64,000 bases of DNA from Melitaea cinxia. Its lineage: Eukaryota > Arthropoda > Insecta > Lepidoptera > Nymphalidae. The DNA lies in contig NC_059410.1 of the NCBI RefSeq assembly GCF_905220565.1, forward strand, positions 6,720,695 through 6,784,694, in the 5' to 3' direction. The notes under the pieces were generated by a model that was given only the letters and a program-made list of their open reading frames with translations, was not told the DNA's origin and did not search any database. This document shows, in pieces, positions 10,291 through 22,340 of the stretch; position 1 is the first letter of the stretch; every line of letters begins with the position of its first letter. Both the position numbers and the translations under genes were made by a program.

Positions 10291-11460
10291 TATTACATAA
10301 ATACGTAGATTAATATGGCTTTAATATAGATTATTTATTTATTTTATTTTATTTGGACAGACCATGATAGAGATTAACTAGACATATCGTAAACACTAGC
10401 ACTTTAATATACACCTGGAATTAATTAATACATAATACTAGCGTTGTCACTGTCATTTTTTTACGGGTACGTCTCTCTTTTTCTTTTTTTTTTTTAATCT
10501 TGTCTTCAAATTTAATATTTATTCATTTTTAATTGATGTTTTATTTTCTTTATATTATTGCGCCGTGTTTAAGTTTTTCGTTTCATTATTTTATATTAAA
10601 ATGTTCATTGCCAAGCTTAAAAAAATACAATCAGACTCAACACATTTTTAAAAGTAAAAGTATTTTTAGTATATGTGGGAATTCTGCCCTCAAGGGACTA
10701 TATACGTAAGCAAATAAAATTCCGTGTAAAATTTATTTAATGTAGGAGTATTCAACTCTACATTTGACCCTTAAATAAGGAATAAATAAATACTTCTTTC
10801 GGTATGATTCAAGTAAATTATACCGAATTATATTTTTGTTTAATTTTGACTGAATCTTAACTTTGCTATTATTATTATTATTTTTGTTTTTTCTTTGGTC
10901 TGTTTTTATGCTTATTATTATGATCAATAAAAGTAACTTGTTATTTTATTATTATTTTTTGAAATGTTAATTAGTGTAAGTGGTAAATCCGTACTGATTA
11001 ATTTTATGTGAATATATAAATTAATTAATTAAATGGTCTTGGTCAGAAAGTCCATTTAGAAGCTTGAAATATGTTCTAAGTGACATTCTTTTAGTCGTAA
11101 TAAGTTTACTATTATTTCGACTTTGGTGTGAAAAAAGCCACGGGTTTTTGTAGTGTATTACACAGCTATTTAGACTGTTTTATTATATTTAAAATTAACT
11201 TTAAATCATAATTTAGTAAATTCTATAAAATAATTTTGAATACTTTAAAATAGAATAATCTTATTTAGAGATTTAACTAATATATCATGAATTAGTCTTT
11301 ATAATTAATATAGTTAGAACTTAAAACGTTTTCAGCTTGAAATAATTAAAATATGTTTTTAATTAATAGTTTCAAAATTTAGTTTTTTACAGTACTCTTA
11401 AAAACATTACAGTTCTGAAAATAATATTATTCATATTTTTCAAAATTTATATATATACAC
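10291..11460. other. AT-rich stretch, no gene seen
   Basis: Poly-T at 10481-10495 and AT-rich simple sequence. No supported feature. Confidence 0.45.
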
Positions 11461-11464
11461 TAGA

Positions 11465-11642
11465 TATATGTTACTAAACCCCTTAACCCCCCCCCCCCCC
11501 CCTTTATAACTTAGGTGTATGAAAAAGAGATGTTGGCCGATGCTCAAATCTATCCGATATGCACAGAAAATTCCATAAAAATCTGTCCACCCGTTTCGGA
11601 GGAGTATTTTAACTAAAATTGTGCCATGAGAATTTTATAAGA
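11465..11642 (-). mobile_element. Helitron 5'-end fragment (minus) with a C17-18 run
   Basis: Contains CTTAACCCCC…, then ATCTGTCCACCCGTTTCGGA and GAGAATTTTATAAGA. In reverse complement it starts TCTTATAAAATTCTC, the 5' end type of a known lepidopteran Helitron subfamily. The homopolymer C run near 11487-11502 is an expansion of a shorter C tract in the element. Confidence 0.6.
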
Positions 11643-11700
11643 CTAGCTGTTCCCGCAACTTCGTCCGCGTGGAATTTAACAATAAAGTTATGGTTCAGTT
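11643..11700 (-). mobile_element. Helitron 3' end (minus), abutting the previous one
   Basis: CTAGCTGTTCCCGCAACTTC then GTCCGCGTGGAA is the reverse complement of a Helitron 3' end with its GC-rich hairpin and terminal CTAG. It touches the 5' end of the preceding copy base to base, a head-to-tail junction. The interior is too diverged to place a 5' end. Confidence 0.65.
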
Positions 11701-12035
11701 CGCAGAGTTATAGAATAAATAAATTTCTAAAATAAAATTAGTATGTATTCCAATTAATAATAATAATTCCAATTATAACGTACGGCTACCTAAACTGGGT
11801 AGAAGCCTTTAAAGCTTTCAAGTCACAAGGAACGTCAATTGCTAAAATTACTACTAAGTCTAGACTCATGTTTCGTCCTAACTAGACTCTGTCATTCAAC
11901 TTGACTCTACTTAGATGCTTCGAGCTATATTCCTCGCATAGAAAATACGATAAAGTTATGTGAAATTTTGCTACTAACGACGAAAATTGACTAACTCGTA
12001 AAGTAGCTTGAAAAATTATATATAATTTCACCTTA

Positions 12036-12150
12036 TCTGTACTAATATTATAAAGAGGAAAGATTTGATTGATTGTTTGCATTTAATAGAATCCGAAACT
12101 ACTGAACTGATTTGAAAAATTCTGTCACTGTTGGCAAGCTATACTTTCTG
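12036..12150 (+). mobile_element. Helitron 5'-end fragment
   Basis: TCTGTACTAATATTATAAAG follows an A, and GAACTGATTTGAAAAATTCT occurs downstream, matching the 5' portion of common lepidopteran Helitrons. The 3' end is lost. Confidence 0.65.
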
Positions 12151-12159
12151 CGGGTGATG

Positions 12160-13230
12160 TGTCACCTGGCTATATTACATTTTTCAATATAATCAAACGG
12201 ACAAGATAAGACTGCACATCGTACCGTATCGTTACATACTCTAACATATCTGATTATCGCTTATCATCAAACAGGAGCATTAAGTAAAAAGGTGGCCAAT
12301 TATCAATATAAATATATAATTAATCAATATAAGTATAATATATTACCAAATATAGAACAAAGACGGAAGACACTCAATGCTATACTCATTTCAACTTACT
12401 TTAAATCTATGTTTATTCATATAAAATACACACTTTTAATTGCCTACATTGAGTAAACTATAACACTAATTACTTATACACCACTTATCGAGTAGCAACG
12501 TTAAACGCACAATAATTAAACAATAACTATCTCTTCACTTATAAAATATCATATTTATAGGACCACAATCCCGCACATTGGTTTCAAAGATGGCGACTGA
12601 CCAATCAGAAAATTAGTATTAGTTATTCGGAAGATAGTGACCATCTTTGCGCTCTTCCGGTAGTTCAACAAATAATAATCACAGTAAGAACAATACAATC
12701 TTATAAAATTAGTCGAAGCATAAATTGAAACGATAACAGTATTTATTGTGTAACTACCCTGCAAAACATATAAAAAAGATAGCGACTGACTAATCGTAAA
12801 TGAAGATTAACCATTCGGAAGATGGTGTCACCATCTTTGTACTGCTCCGGTTTTAAACGAATAAACGTTAAGAATAAAATCGATACAAAATCCAATATTT
12901 TAATAATTGACAGAATTACTATGAATCATCAAAACAGGAACTGTAAAAATTCTAAAACAATCAAATATTTCCAATAAAAATATTAAATTAGTATATTATA
13001 ATCATCATATTTAGTTTATTATAATCGCTAACAGGCTATGAATATATTTTCTTTGCGAATGCCTTATACAAAATCCTAGCGACCCTGGATTTACTTAAAG
13101 GTAGCCAAGTGAACAAGGCAACAAATTTTGGTCACTTCTGTTATCTTTCACTAATGGTCTAAGTGTGAGCGGGTAATAAGAAAATAAGTATTTTGATGTA
13201 TTAATATATCTTATATATATTTTATAAAAA
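12160..13230. other. AT-rich stretch with a diverged internal duplication
   Basis: AGATGGCGACTGACCAATC…CGGAAGATAGTGACCATCTTTG at 12588-12650 is echoed at 12776-12845 (AGATAGCGACTGACTAATCG…CGGAAGATGGTGTCACCATC). The ~188-bp spacing suggests an old tandem duplication or two repeat copies. Nothing coding was found. Confidence 0.5.
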
Positions 13231-13239
13231 TAGCAATAA

Positions 13240-13400
13240 AAAATTTGGCAGGCTTCGTCGAGTCTTCACTTCGTCTTTCTGTTTGTCCGGGCCTGAAAGT
13301 CTGAACTGATTTATATGGGACTTTTACTGAAAGATAGAGGAGGCTGTGAATCAACATATTGGCTACTTTTTATATAGGGATTCGGGATATACGCGAAAAA
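13240..13400. repeat. Helitron-interior-like fragment
   Basis: TTCTGTTTGTCCGGGCC, ATGGGACTTTTACTG and TACGCGAAAAAAACC are phrases that occur inside lepidopteran Helitrons. Neither terminus is present. Confidence 0.4.
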
Positions 13401-13780
13401 AACCACGATTACCATTCAAGTACCTATCGCCCAGATAGATATGAAATAAGCATACTTTCGACGATTTTGCGTGCAAAATCAACTAAAATCTCCAAAATGT
13501 TAATACTATAAACTATTAAATAAACAAATACAATTAAAATACTACATTCTGCATAGCAAAAAATGTACTTTGTTTTATCAAGTCTTTATAGTTATTTTTT
13601 TATTCACATCATAAATTAAAAACGTCATTAAATGTTTGTCTATATCAATATCTATATGCAAATCTATCTTTGGAATGGCTACAATAAAATAGAAGAGGTC
13701 ACATGGCACCATATACGCTTTAGCCTGTAATCTACATACGATTTTAGAACATCCAAAAACCATAAGCCAAAATATTCAAT

Positions 13781-13845
13781 TCAGCCTGTAACATCCCACG
13801 GTTGAGCAAAGTGGTCTCTCTCCGTGTAGGTGAAAGATAGGAAGG
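13781..13845 (-). mobile_element. SINE tail fragment (minus)
   Basis: TTCAGCCTGTAACATCCCAC and CTCCGTGTAGGTGAAAGAT match the SINE tail with several changes. A partial second tail copy (CGCTTTAGCCTGTAAT) sits at 13713-13730. Confidence 0.6.
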
Positions 13846-13849
13846 CCCC

Positions 13850-16250
13850 AATATTAATAAACATTAATATCAGTAATATATAAAGCTAACTATGAATTCC
13901 GCTTATCAACCCGCTAACACTAGCGCCCGCTTCGGAATGACCACAGCACTTAGCGAATTAAGCATGTCACAAGTTAATGGTTAATGCAGACAAGGGTAAG
14001 GGCGCATTAGAGTAAATTAACCGGGTCTGTTCTGACCAAGACAGTTAGATAGAAGTATCTAAAATAATTACCGGATTAAAATTAAACGGTACCTAGATTA
14101 TGTGAAATGGATTGAACTAGCCTCGATTTTAAGGATATAATACTGATACAACATTCAATTAGTTTCGGGATAGAAAACTGTGATTTTAAATATCTCAAAG
14201 CAGTTTAATACCATTTTTTAGAAGAGTACATAGAAAAGTACATAGAACATAAATAAAGAAGCTTATATATTAATATATATTTTTTAAAGAAATACATATT
14301 TATCAAGAAAAAATGTTCATCAATTAAATTAATAGAACTAAATACAGAAACTCGAAATAGATCGCAGAAGGGCTAAATAAGCCGGAATGTTTCTGTAGAG
14401 ACATGACACTTGCATTAGAGGCTTTGGTCCACAGGGTCCCAGCATCCATTCAAATGGGATTTACAGTAGAGATCTCTAATACTAGAACTACTCACTGATT
14501 ACCGTGCTACACTAGGAATTATTACATATTTTACCATTACATAATAGGAAACTTAAATTTAAAAATTTAAATAATAAAAATAAATCTAATAAACATTTTT
14601 GTAAACACTATTGTTACAAATTAATGTTTTAAAAATATTACAACTGCAACCTGTCTTTTAAGGATTATTTTCAATTGAGTAGAATTAAAACGTTTCTTAC
14701 TTAAGTAACGCAGGGTTAAAAATTCATGACTATTGAATATACTGCGACAATAATATCCCATTTAACCCAGATCGCTGATTGTTCGCTGCCGCGCTAGCGG
14801 TTTCCACATGCTCTACGTATTCGTATATATATGGAATCAGTACATAGCAATTTCGTTGAGTAACGTAAAAATTTCGCGAGTTCATGCCCCATTTTTTATT
14901 GCACGATTGGTAGCAAAATTTAAAATTACAAACTTGCTTTATATACCAACTAACTATATTCACATATAGAGATATATGTGCGGCATATAATAATAAATAA
15001 ATAAGCAGTACACAAAATAACCATGCATATACGCAAAAATTTATCCATAAAAGAAAATGAAATGCAAAAAATCAAATGAATATTTTATTTGTATTGAAGA
15101 AACAATGTAAATATATAATGAGGAAATTTATTTAACTAAATAATTCATATAAAAGGCTATATTTAAATATATATACGCAAGATAAATTTAAACTTTGTTT
15201 AACTTCAGATATTTTAAACAAAACTACAAATAATCTTTTGTAGAAATTTAAAACTTATGAAACCGCGACCTTTTTAAGATCTTTTGTTTTCGCCATCATT
15301 TGTGAAAATAGAAGAATGGTGGTATTTTTAGTTAAAGTTAACAATAAGTATCAAAACGACGTGCTCATAAATAAAAATTGTAGGCCACGGGGTTTGAGGT
15401 CAAGATAATTTATGAATTCATTCGCATTTAAAACAAATTACGTGAACAATAGAGAACTTAAAAAAAATGTTTATATAAAATCTTACTGGAACTTGATTGC
15501 TGTCAATAAGAACTAATACTATTCATAGTACAAAATAGTACTAAATAATGGTTTAGTCCGACAAATATGAATTATCCCTATATTAATATTACTTTCAGAA
15601 TATATTATAGTGTCAACGTTTCTAAATGAATATAGATAACAAAAGATAATTACATCTATTTTATATTTTCATATAAAGGACTAATTTTAACAGTAATTTA
15701 CAAAACATTAAAATAATCGTCTATTTTACTTCTATCTTTTTTAGTCAATTAGCTTTAAGCTATCAATAATAAAACAGAGAATTAACTTTGAAAAGAGTAT
15801 AACTAATAGTGAAATGTACATAAAGTTTTATTCAAAGATAGAACTTTGGTAACAATGACCTATGATCCGACGTTCTTTGGCCCATAAAATACTTATGGTA
15901 ACAAAATAAATGTTCACGTCTAGTCGCAACGGCGTCAGAGGGTTCATAAATCACATATGTACAAGAAACTGCGTCAGATTAAGAGATTGTAGGAAAGTTT
16001 GCGGGTAAACAGGAAAATCCATTAAAGTGAGCCCATCAAAGAAATGCTTGTAATCCGTTTGGTTAAACAGAACGTTGAACTCGTATCGTCACCGCTATCG
16101 GCAACGTGAAGATCTTTCGACGTAATGAACTTTAATACTTATTTACTTAATGTGGGATTTAGGAATGGTTCCGAACGTTTCAGATTGAATAATCTTTTTT
16201 AAGGTATGAAAATTATATCCATTGCGAATATGTGGCTCATCTCACGATGT
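13850..16250. other. AT-rich stretch, no gene seen
   Basis: Slightly GC-richer islands at 13900-14060 and 14350-14520 were read in all frames without a convincing coding or RNA signal. No splice-joined exons were recognised. Confidence 0.4.
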
Positions 16251-16252
16251 TT

Positions 16253-16400
16253 TTTAAACCAGAAGAATCTGATGGAAAGCGGATACCGCAATCTATGAAC
16301 GCCTTCAAAATCAGGTGCATTACATTACCGACTCAACTCCCAACTCTCTCCAGGAGCTCTTGCTAACTTATTCACCACAAGAACACAACACGTAGATGAG
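16253..16400. repeat. Repeat family B, diverged fragment
   Basis: TGGAAAGCGGATACCGCAAT, ATGAACGCCTTCAAA, ATTACCGACTCAACTCCC and TATTCACCACAAGAACACAA line up, with many changes, with the core of 9811-10080. Confidence 0.55.
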
Positions 16401-17551
16401 AGCAGAATTGTTTGGCAGTGATGTCATAAAAATTGTACTCTTTGCAAATGTGCGACTCATTTTCCCATACAGACTATACTCTCTCTCTGTCGCTGTCTCG
16501 TCTTATGCGTAAAATGCGACTGCGCTTCAAGTATGCGTTTTTGTGTAATGGAAGGGAAGGTGATTTCAGCATAATGTATGCGTCACCTTGAGGATAATAA
16601 TCTCACTTTTTTTTTGTTTCTCCTCGCAACTTACTAATGCAAAGGGATACTTTGAGATGTTACTCTTCATTTGAGAGAGGGTTTATACCTTTACACCTAC
16701 AAGAAAAACATTTTTTTTTTAAATTAGCTACACATATTGCGCAAGATAAAAAACAAAAATTACATTCTACTTATTTTATTTTAGGTTGTTACAGTAACTA
16801 GATTTTTACTAAATAAAAATAATTTATCTAATTTATTGATAATTTCTTTTTCAGTCGATATTTAGTGATATCGCGAACAAAACGCAGGTTAGTTCAACAC
16901 TAATTGACTTTTACCTCGTAAAGATAATTGAAACAAAATTATACATAAACAAATATAAACCAATAGACTAGCTTCACGAAATCCAATCGAATGTAACATA
17001 AAAACAATTTGGTTTCAAACAAATTCGACAACTCGTTACAACTCGCCGCATTAAGTGAGTTAGAGTTTCAACAGGCGCGGAAAAAAAATACAAAAAAAGC
17101 TGCTTTATTGCGTTTTTCCGTGAAATATATATGGCAATGGAGTGGAGCTTTTGATTTGTGTAATAGCAATCTAACTTTTATTAGAACGGAACAATAGATT
17201 ATTTTTCGGAACAAACGCATACACATACACGTAGGCTTTATTAATCAGTAAGCTTTTTTATAAAAACATATCTATTATAGCTAAGGTATAGACGGGTTTT
17301 GAATTAAGTAAACAAAGCCTACACTTCGGAATTAGAAATAGCGAAAAATATAACACACACAGACTTCTCAGGCACGAAATATGATTACGACGTCACATAT
17401 AAAGATAACATTCACATCGGAGTATACAAATGTAACTCATTATATAATGCTTAAGGATTATTTCTCTCTTATCGCTGAAGAAAATATAACGCTAGCAGCG
17501 CTGAAAGGATAAATACAAGTATACTAGCTGCGAAATACAGGAGCCATGTAT

Positions 17552-17595
17552 AATCCAAGTACAAATAATCGGATAATCCGGTTTTGTACTTGGAT
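17552..17595. other. Perfect 14-bp stem hairpin with inner palindrome
   Basis: AATCCAAGTACAAA at 17552-17565 pairs exactly with TTTGTACTTGGATT at 17582-17595. The 16-nt loop holds CGGATAATCCG, which can pair with itself. Could be a MITE remnant or a small structured RNA; nothing decides between them. Confidence 0.7.
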
Positions 17596-17866
17596 TCCAA
17601 AGTATTTATTTATTATATTCAGTATTATGATTTTGATATATAAGTAATAATATAAAAATCGGTTTAAACGTATCTCAAAAACCAAAATAGCATGTAAATA
17701 ATATAATCTTTATAATAATAATCCTTTCTCATACAAATGAATTAAGCATAGGTAACTTATTATGTTTCATTTGATTGAGAAGTTATTGATTTTGAGAAGA
17801 AAATACATTACTAGTATATGACAATAAAAAACGTAACATAATATAACTTCGTGTCTTAGAAGTAAA

Positions 17867-18000
17867 AGATCTTTGACAGAGTGGACAAATATGAAGGTAT
17901 TATGACTGAGTTTGATTAAAAAATATAAAAAGTAGAAAGTTAAAGATCTTTGACAGAGTTGAAATATTATTAAGTATTATGAATATGTATGATTTAAAAT
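17867..18000. repeat. Diverged ~75-bp tandem duplication
   Basis: AAAGATCTTTGACAGAGT occurs at about 17867 and 17943, each followed by a related tail ending in TATGA…TTTGATT and TATGATTT. Two units only. Confidence 0.65.
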
Positions 18001-18137
18001 TTTTTTACAGATAATATACATTGCCACAAATTCCATCTTATAATAATTGATAATAGATATTAATATGCACGATTTTATTTTTGTGTACCCACACATTAGG
18101 AATTCTAAACATTTTTGAATATCATATCAAAAATTGA

Positions 18138-18210
18138 CCGCTCCAGCGGGATTCGAACCCGCGTCTCCGACTGACCGTGTCGGCGCTCTAGCTAATTAAG
18201 CTATGGAACG
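18138..18210 (-). tRNA. tRNA-like 73-nt cloverleaf, possible anticodon GGT (Thr), probably SINE-type
   Basis: Reading the minus strand, CGTTCCA pairs with TGGAGCG (one G-T), D stem GCTT/GAGC, anticodon stem CCGAC/GTCGG with loop ACGGTCA, variable AGAC, and T stem GCGGG/CCCGC with loop TTCGAAT. Every stem is intact, and the B-box GGTTCGAATCC is canonical. The loop has C instead of the near-invariant T33, and the A-box region is weak, so translation function is doubtful. A tRNA-derived repeat head is more likely. Confidence 0.6.
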
Positions 18211-18258
18211 ATATATATATATATCGTTTAATTAGCTAGAGCGCCGACACATATATAT

Positions 18259-18331
18259 CGTTCCATAGCTTAATTAGCTAGAGCGCCGACACGGTCAGTC
18301 GGAGACGCGGGTTCGAATCCCGCTGGAGCGG
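18259..18331 (+). tRNA. tRNA-like 73-nt cloverleaf, inverted twin of 18138-18210
   Basis: Identical base for base to the minus-strand unit, including the C33 loop change and the discriminator G. No T4 terminator follows at once; TCAATTTTTGATATG comes next, with a T5 run 5 bases on that could end pol III transcription. Confidence 0.6.
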
Positions 18332-18359
18332 TCAATTTTTGATATGATATTCAAAAATA

Positions 18360-19225
18360 GATATTAAGTTAAATTAATTAGCCACTATTACTAATTCAGT
18401 CGGTAACTATTACTAATTCGGTCTAATCTTTCATAATATTCAAAACTAATGATTATTTCTCATATTAAGTTATGAATGAACACAAATTTTTTATCTTGAA
18501 TACAATATCTTATATACAAATAAAAAGATTTTATAAGTAACAAAACGTTTATTGTACGTCCCGAGCAAACAATGAAATTCTATAGATAAAAATTTTCATA
18601 AAGCGGGCAAATATCGCGTCCTCTAATATTTCGCCTGATATTCAAATAATGTAGGAAAGGAAACAAAATCAATAACAACGCGAGGCCATTCTAACATTTG
18701 TATAAACAAAGTTACGTCTCTCGGTCTGTACCTTACCTCCTTACTCCTCAGTAACTTACAGGTCAATTTTCTTGTTAAACATTCTAGATCTCTAATTTCA
18801 TTGTGGTTTACGGTTTTAGTTCTTGTGGATATTCCATACCTTGCTATTAAAGAGAATTACTTTCAAGTTGGCCTTTCAATTAATATGAGACAAATAGTTT
18901 TTTTTCCCAATTATGTGTTACTCGATTTCGGTTGTGTTGACTTAGTGGATAGAACTCGTGAATCTATCGCGTAGCTCGGGTATTGATGATAGTACTGCTT
19001 AAGTTAGTTTTTAAGTGGTAAATTTGTAATTTTATTAGCGGTGAAGTTAACCATTTTAAGTATTTTTTAGATTCTGTGAATGTTTGTTGACATATTCCTT
19101 TTCGATACTCTGATTGATATACGCTCAATACTTATAACAAAACGATGTGGGTTCATATATAGATCGAAGTTAATACAACTAATTGTTTTCAAGAAACACA
19201 TTATTTTCTTTCTATATATAACTAC
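18360..19225. other. AT-rich stretch, no gene seen
   Basis: Short direct repeat CACTATTACTAATTC / AACTATTACTAATTC at 18384-18420. No other signal was found. Confidence 0.45.
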
Positions 19226-19500
19226 GTCGACAAACAAGCGTACGCCCATCGTACGGCTCACTTGATATTAAGCGATTACCGTAGCTTATAGACGCCTGCA
19301 ACACCAGAAGCATCGCAAGCGCGTTGCCGACTCAATCCCCATTCCCCCAGTAGCTCTGATTATCTTACTCACCAACAGGAATACAACACTGCTTGAAAAC
19401 AGTATTATTTAGCTGTGATCTTCTGTAAGGTCGAGGTACTTCCCCAGTCGGGCTGCTCCATGTTATGAGCAGGAAATTTCCTGCTGTGCCCTACCTCAAT
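19226..19500. repeat. Repeat family B, near full copy
   Basis: TAAGCGATTACCGTAGCTTA, GCATCGCAAGCGCGTTGCCG and TCCCCAGTCGGGCTGCTCC align end to end with 9811-10080. Confidence 0.8.
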
Positions 19501-21085
19501 AAATAAAAGTAATAATAAATCAAGAAATAAACAAAGTTTAATAAATTCATCAAGGAGCGTACATCCTTGAAGATATTGTATTGTATCACAGAAAACATTT
19601 AAAAAAGAAAACATTTTCTACCGTAAATTTCACTTTAAAATTATTTCAAACTTCTATTATCGAAATGCACTTTATCTATGGAGAGACTTTCTCGCCTGAG
19701 GCGAGGGTGCACATCAAAGATGTTTGCACCTACATGAAATTTTACTGCAGTTTAACTTATACCCATAAATTTCACGTTGAAAATTATGCTTTAATAGCTA
19801 TAGAGCACGATACATAATCGTTTGACACGGTTAATAGTTCTAACATTTTTGTTTTAAGTTTTCTCGATGCTTCCGAGGGTGACGTTTCGCGTTTAAAGCA
19901 AGCGAGAGCGTAATAAAGCCAATAAGATTACCCTTTTATCTCTAACGCTATTTCAGCACACGCTTGACGTTTCGCGTAGAATGGGATTCAAGTAATTTAT
20001 TTACCATTTAGACACGTTTGTGTTAATTACACACGAAATAATGGCTGTGGCGTTTGCGCTTTCTAATTGCTTTGTTAGCTTTATTTGTACGTGATATTTT
20101 GTTAGAACGGGAGACAGAGGAAACGTGAAAAATTAAATGTCTTCCTTATTGATTTTCGTGTAATTTATTTTTTAGTAATTTGTTCACTTCAAGAACACTC
20201 GAGACAAAACATAATCTTGTATATTTTTAACATTATTTCTAATAAGACAATTATGTTGATAATTAAAAACAAACTTACAAATAGTCAGTCGATGAGATTT
20301 AAAAACTAATAACTATTACGAAAAATAAGTAAATTTGTACTGTTAATCACAAAATTGCTATCACAAATTCTCAAAGGAAGACAGAAAACTGTAACTTAAT
20401 TTCATAGCTCTTTTGTCGTCAAAATTTATACTTGTAAACATATTTAAAATAATTTTTACCATAAGATTAAGTATGAATTATTTTTAACAACGAAGTGACA
20501 ATTTGTTGCATGTACGGCATGTGTACTATGTTTATTTAAATATAATATCTATAAATAATATTAGGTGTAATACACTTATTTTGTTTTGAATTTTGTTTCG
20601 CATATAAAATTGGAAAACTTAAAAATAAATCATTTATAACTCTTTGAAAAAAAATTAACGCCAAACCTCAAAACATCACACATGTTTCTGATACGAACCT
20701 GAAACAAAATAAATAAAATGTTATTAATATTTTTGTATGAAAAAAAAAAGATAATAATATAAATAGACTCGAAACATTTATTGCACAAAATTCTATTTAA
20801 TAAAAAAAAACGTGAAAAAGTAGTGAATAATACAACACAATTAGAGTTCGTTTAAGTAAAACAATAACAAATCTCTTTATTTTGACTATTGATATAACTT
20901 TTAAGTCATAACAACAACATTACAAACAGAATACACAAAACCATTTTATGTAATCAGAAAGGACGAAAATACGCTACTATTGTCAAACGAAACCCGATTC
21001 AGAGAAAACTTCATCAAGAATGCAATAAGCAGAACATTAACCTAACAAGAAGCCTACATGTCATGATAATATTATAAAACTATAG
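19501..21085. other. AT-rich stretch, no gene seen
   Basis: A 19680-19720 patch (CGCCTGAGGCGAGGGTGCAC, a hairpin) and GC-richer sequence at 19860-19930 are the only distinctive spots. Neither reads as coding. Confidence 0.4.
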
Positions 21086-21350
21086 TTTTTTTGAAGTTAT
21101 ACTTCTTTTAGCGCGTTAAGGAAAAATAATGATAGTAAATTTTTACGATACGCACACACACCATCACAAAAAACTAACACCCTCAAGATAGTTACTCAAT
21201 GAAGGAAAAGTTAACAACGTTAACTTAGCTAGTCAATGAATGCGCGCACACACCGTCATAAAGAACCGACACCCTGAAGTTAGCTAGTCAACGAAGAAGA
21301 AGTTAGCAACGTGAAGTTAGCTAGCCAATGAAGTATAACTTCTTGCGTTC
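21086..21350. repeat. Interspersed repeat C with a ~90-bp tandem pair
   Basis: GAAGTTATACTTCTTTTAGC and GTAAATTTTTACGATACGC open the element. Then two diverged ~90-bp units run at ~21152-21241 and 21242-21331: ACACCATCACAAAAAACTAA…AGCTAGTCAATGAATG and ACACCGTCATAAAGAACCGA…AGCTAGCCAATGAAGT. A second, non-tandem copy of the opening is at 47945-48140. Confidence 0.65.
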
Positions 21351-22157
21351 GTACCTTAGTACACACACACACTTTTTTTAAACATTCACACACTGTCAAC
21401 TCAATGTTTTTGTTATAGGTAACAGATAGCCTACTGCTATAGCTAACTTTTATTATATAAATATATATGTAAATAATACATATGTGAAATACAAATATTA
21501 TACCCAGACTCAGGGGAATACAACACCACCACAACCCGCGGAGCAGAAAGCAGAGCACGGCTACAAACTGCGCCAACGGGCTCGTCAATATATATATAGG
21601 GATTATATTTATTACTCTATTTGTATAGAATACAAAGAGACGCCCATGATATATAAGCTTATTTGGATTACTTTCTAGGTCACAAAAATATTCCTGACCT
21701 AAAACAATATGGACTCGGCAATGTTATGTTAGATCTGACATGAATCAGATAGTTACATATATTTTAGATTTAGTTATTGTTTGTATGGTGTGCGTGTCAT
21801 GTAGTAACCATTGTAGAAATATATGAGAGATAATTGTGTTTGCAGGCAAACGAAGAAAAACCGACTTCAATTATATCGACAAGTAATACAACGTAGGTAG
21901 ACGAAAAAATAGTTAGGTAATTACGCATTATCAAAGATTACTTCAAAAGTTGTAATCAGATCTCGATAAAATTTAAATGATATGAATAATATGATAAACA
22001 TCAGGTTTCGATTAAATTATAAATTATCAAAATCGGTACCTACATCCAGTACAGGGATATCTTCTTTCCAAAAAAAAAAGATTTATCAAAATCGGTTCAT
22101 AAACAAAGGAGTTATCCCCGAACATACATACATAGATACATATATATATATATATAT

Positions 22158-22275
22158 CATCATCATCATCATTACAGCCTATACAGTCCACTGCTGGACA
22201 TAGGCCTCCACAAGTTCACGCCAAAAATAACGTGAACTCATGTGTTTTGCCCATAGTCACCACGCTGGGCAGGCA
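22158..22275 (-). repeat. Truncated RTE-type/SINE repeat nested in the MITE
   Basis: (CAT)5 then TTACAGCC, CACTGCTGGACATAGGCCTC and CACCACGCTGGGCAGGCA: the tail third of the 8093-8418 family. It sits between two TA tracts, so it landed in or generated the microsatellite. Confidence 0.8.
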
Positions 22276-22276
22276 T

Positions 22277-22278
<2 letters not shown>

Positions 22279-22338
<60 letters not shown>
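22279..22338. repeat. (TA)n microsatellite, about 60 bp
   Basis: An uninterrupted alternating TA run directly after the nested repeat; a shorter run precedes the repeat at 22139-22157. Confidence 0.95.

Positions 22339-22340
<2 letters not shown>

Larger units (their letters stand above)
18111..18358. repeat. Near-perfect inverted repeat (about 108-bp arms) holding two tRNA-like units
   Basis: The arms 18111-18218 and 18251-18358 are reverse complements through both tRNA-like units and 27 bp of flank each side (TCAATTTTTGATATGATATT…). The ~32-bp centre contains (AT)n and a third, partial piece of the same tRNA (TTAATTAGCTAGAGCGCCGA). The flank motif recurs at 61452-61490, which marks it as part of a dispersed repeat. 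Confidence 0.93.

Noticed and set aside
22279..22338. TA tract as a replication origin or regulatory AT element
   Set aside because: Simple microsatellite next to repeats; no supporting signal.
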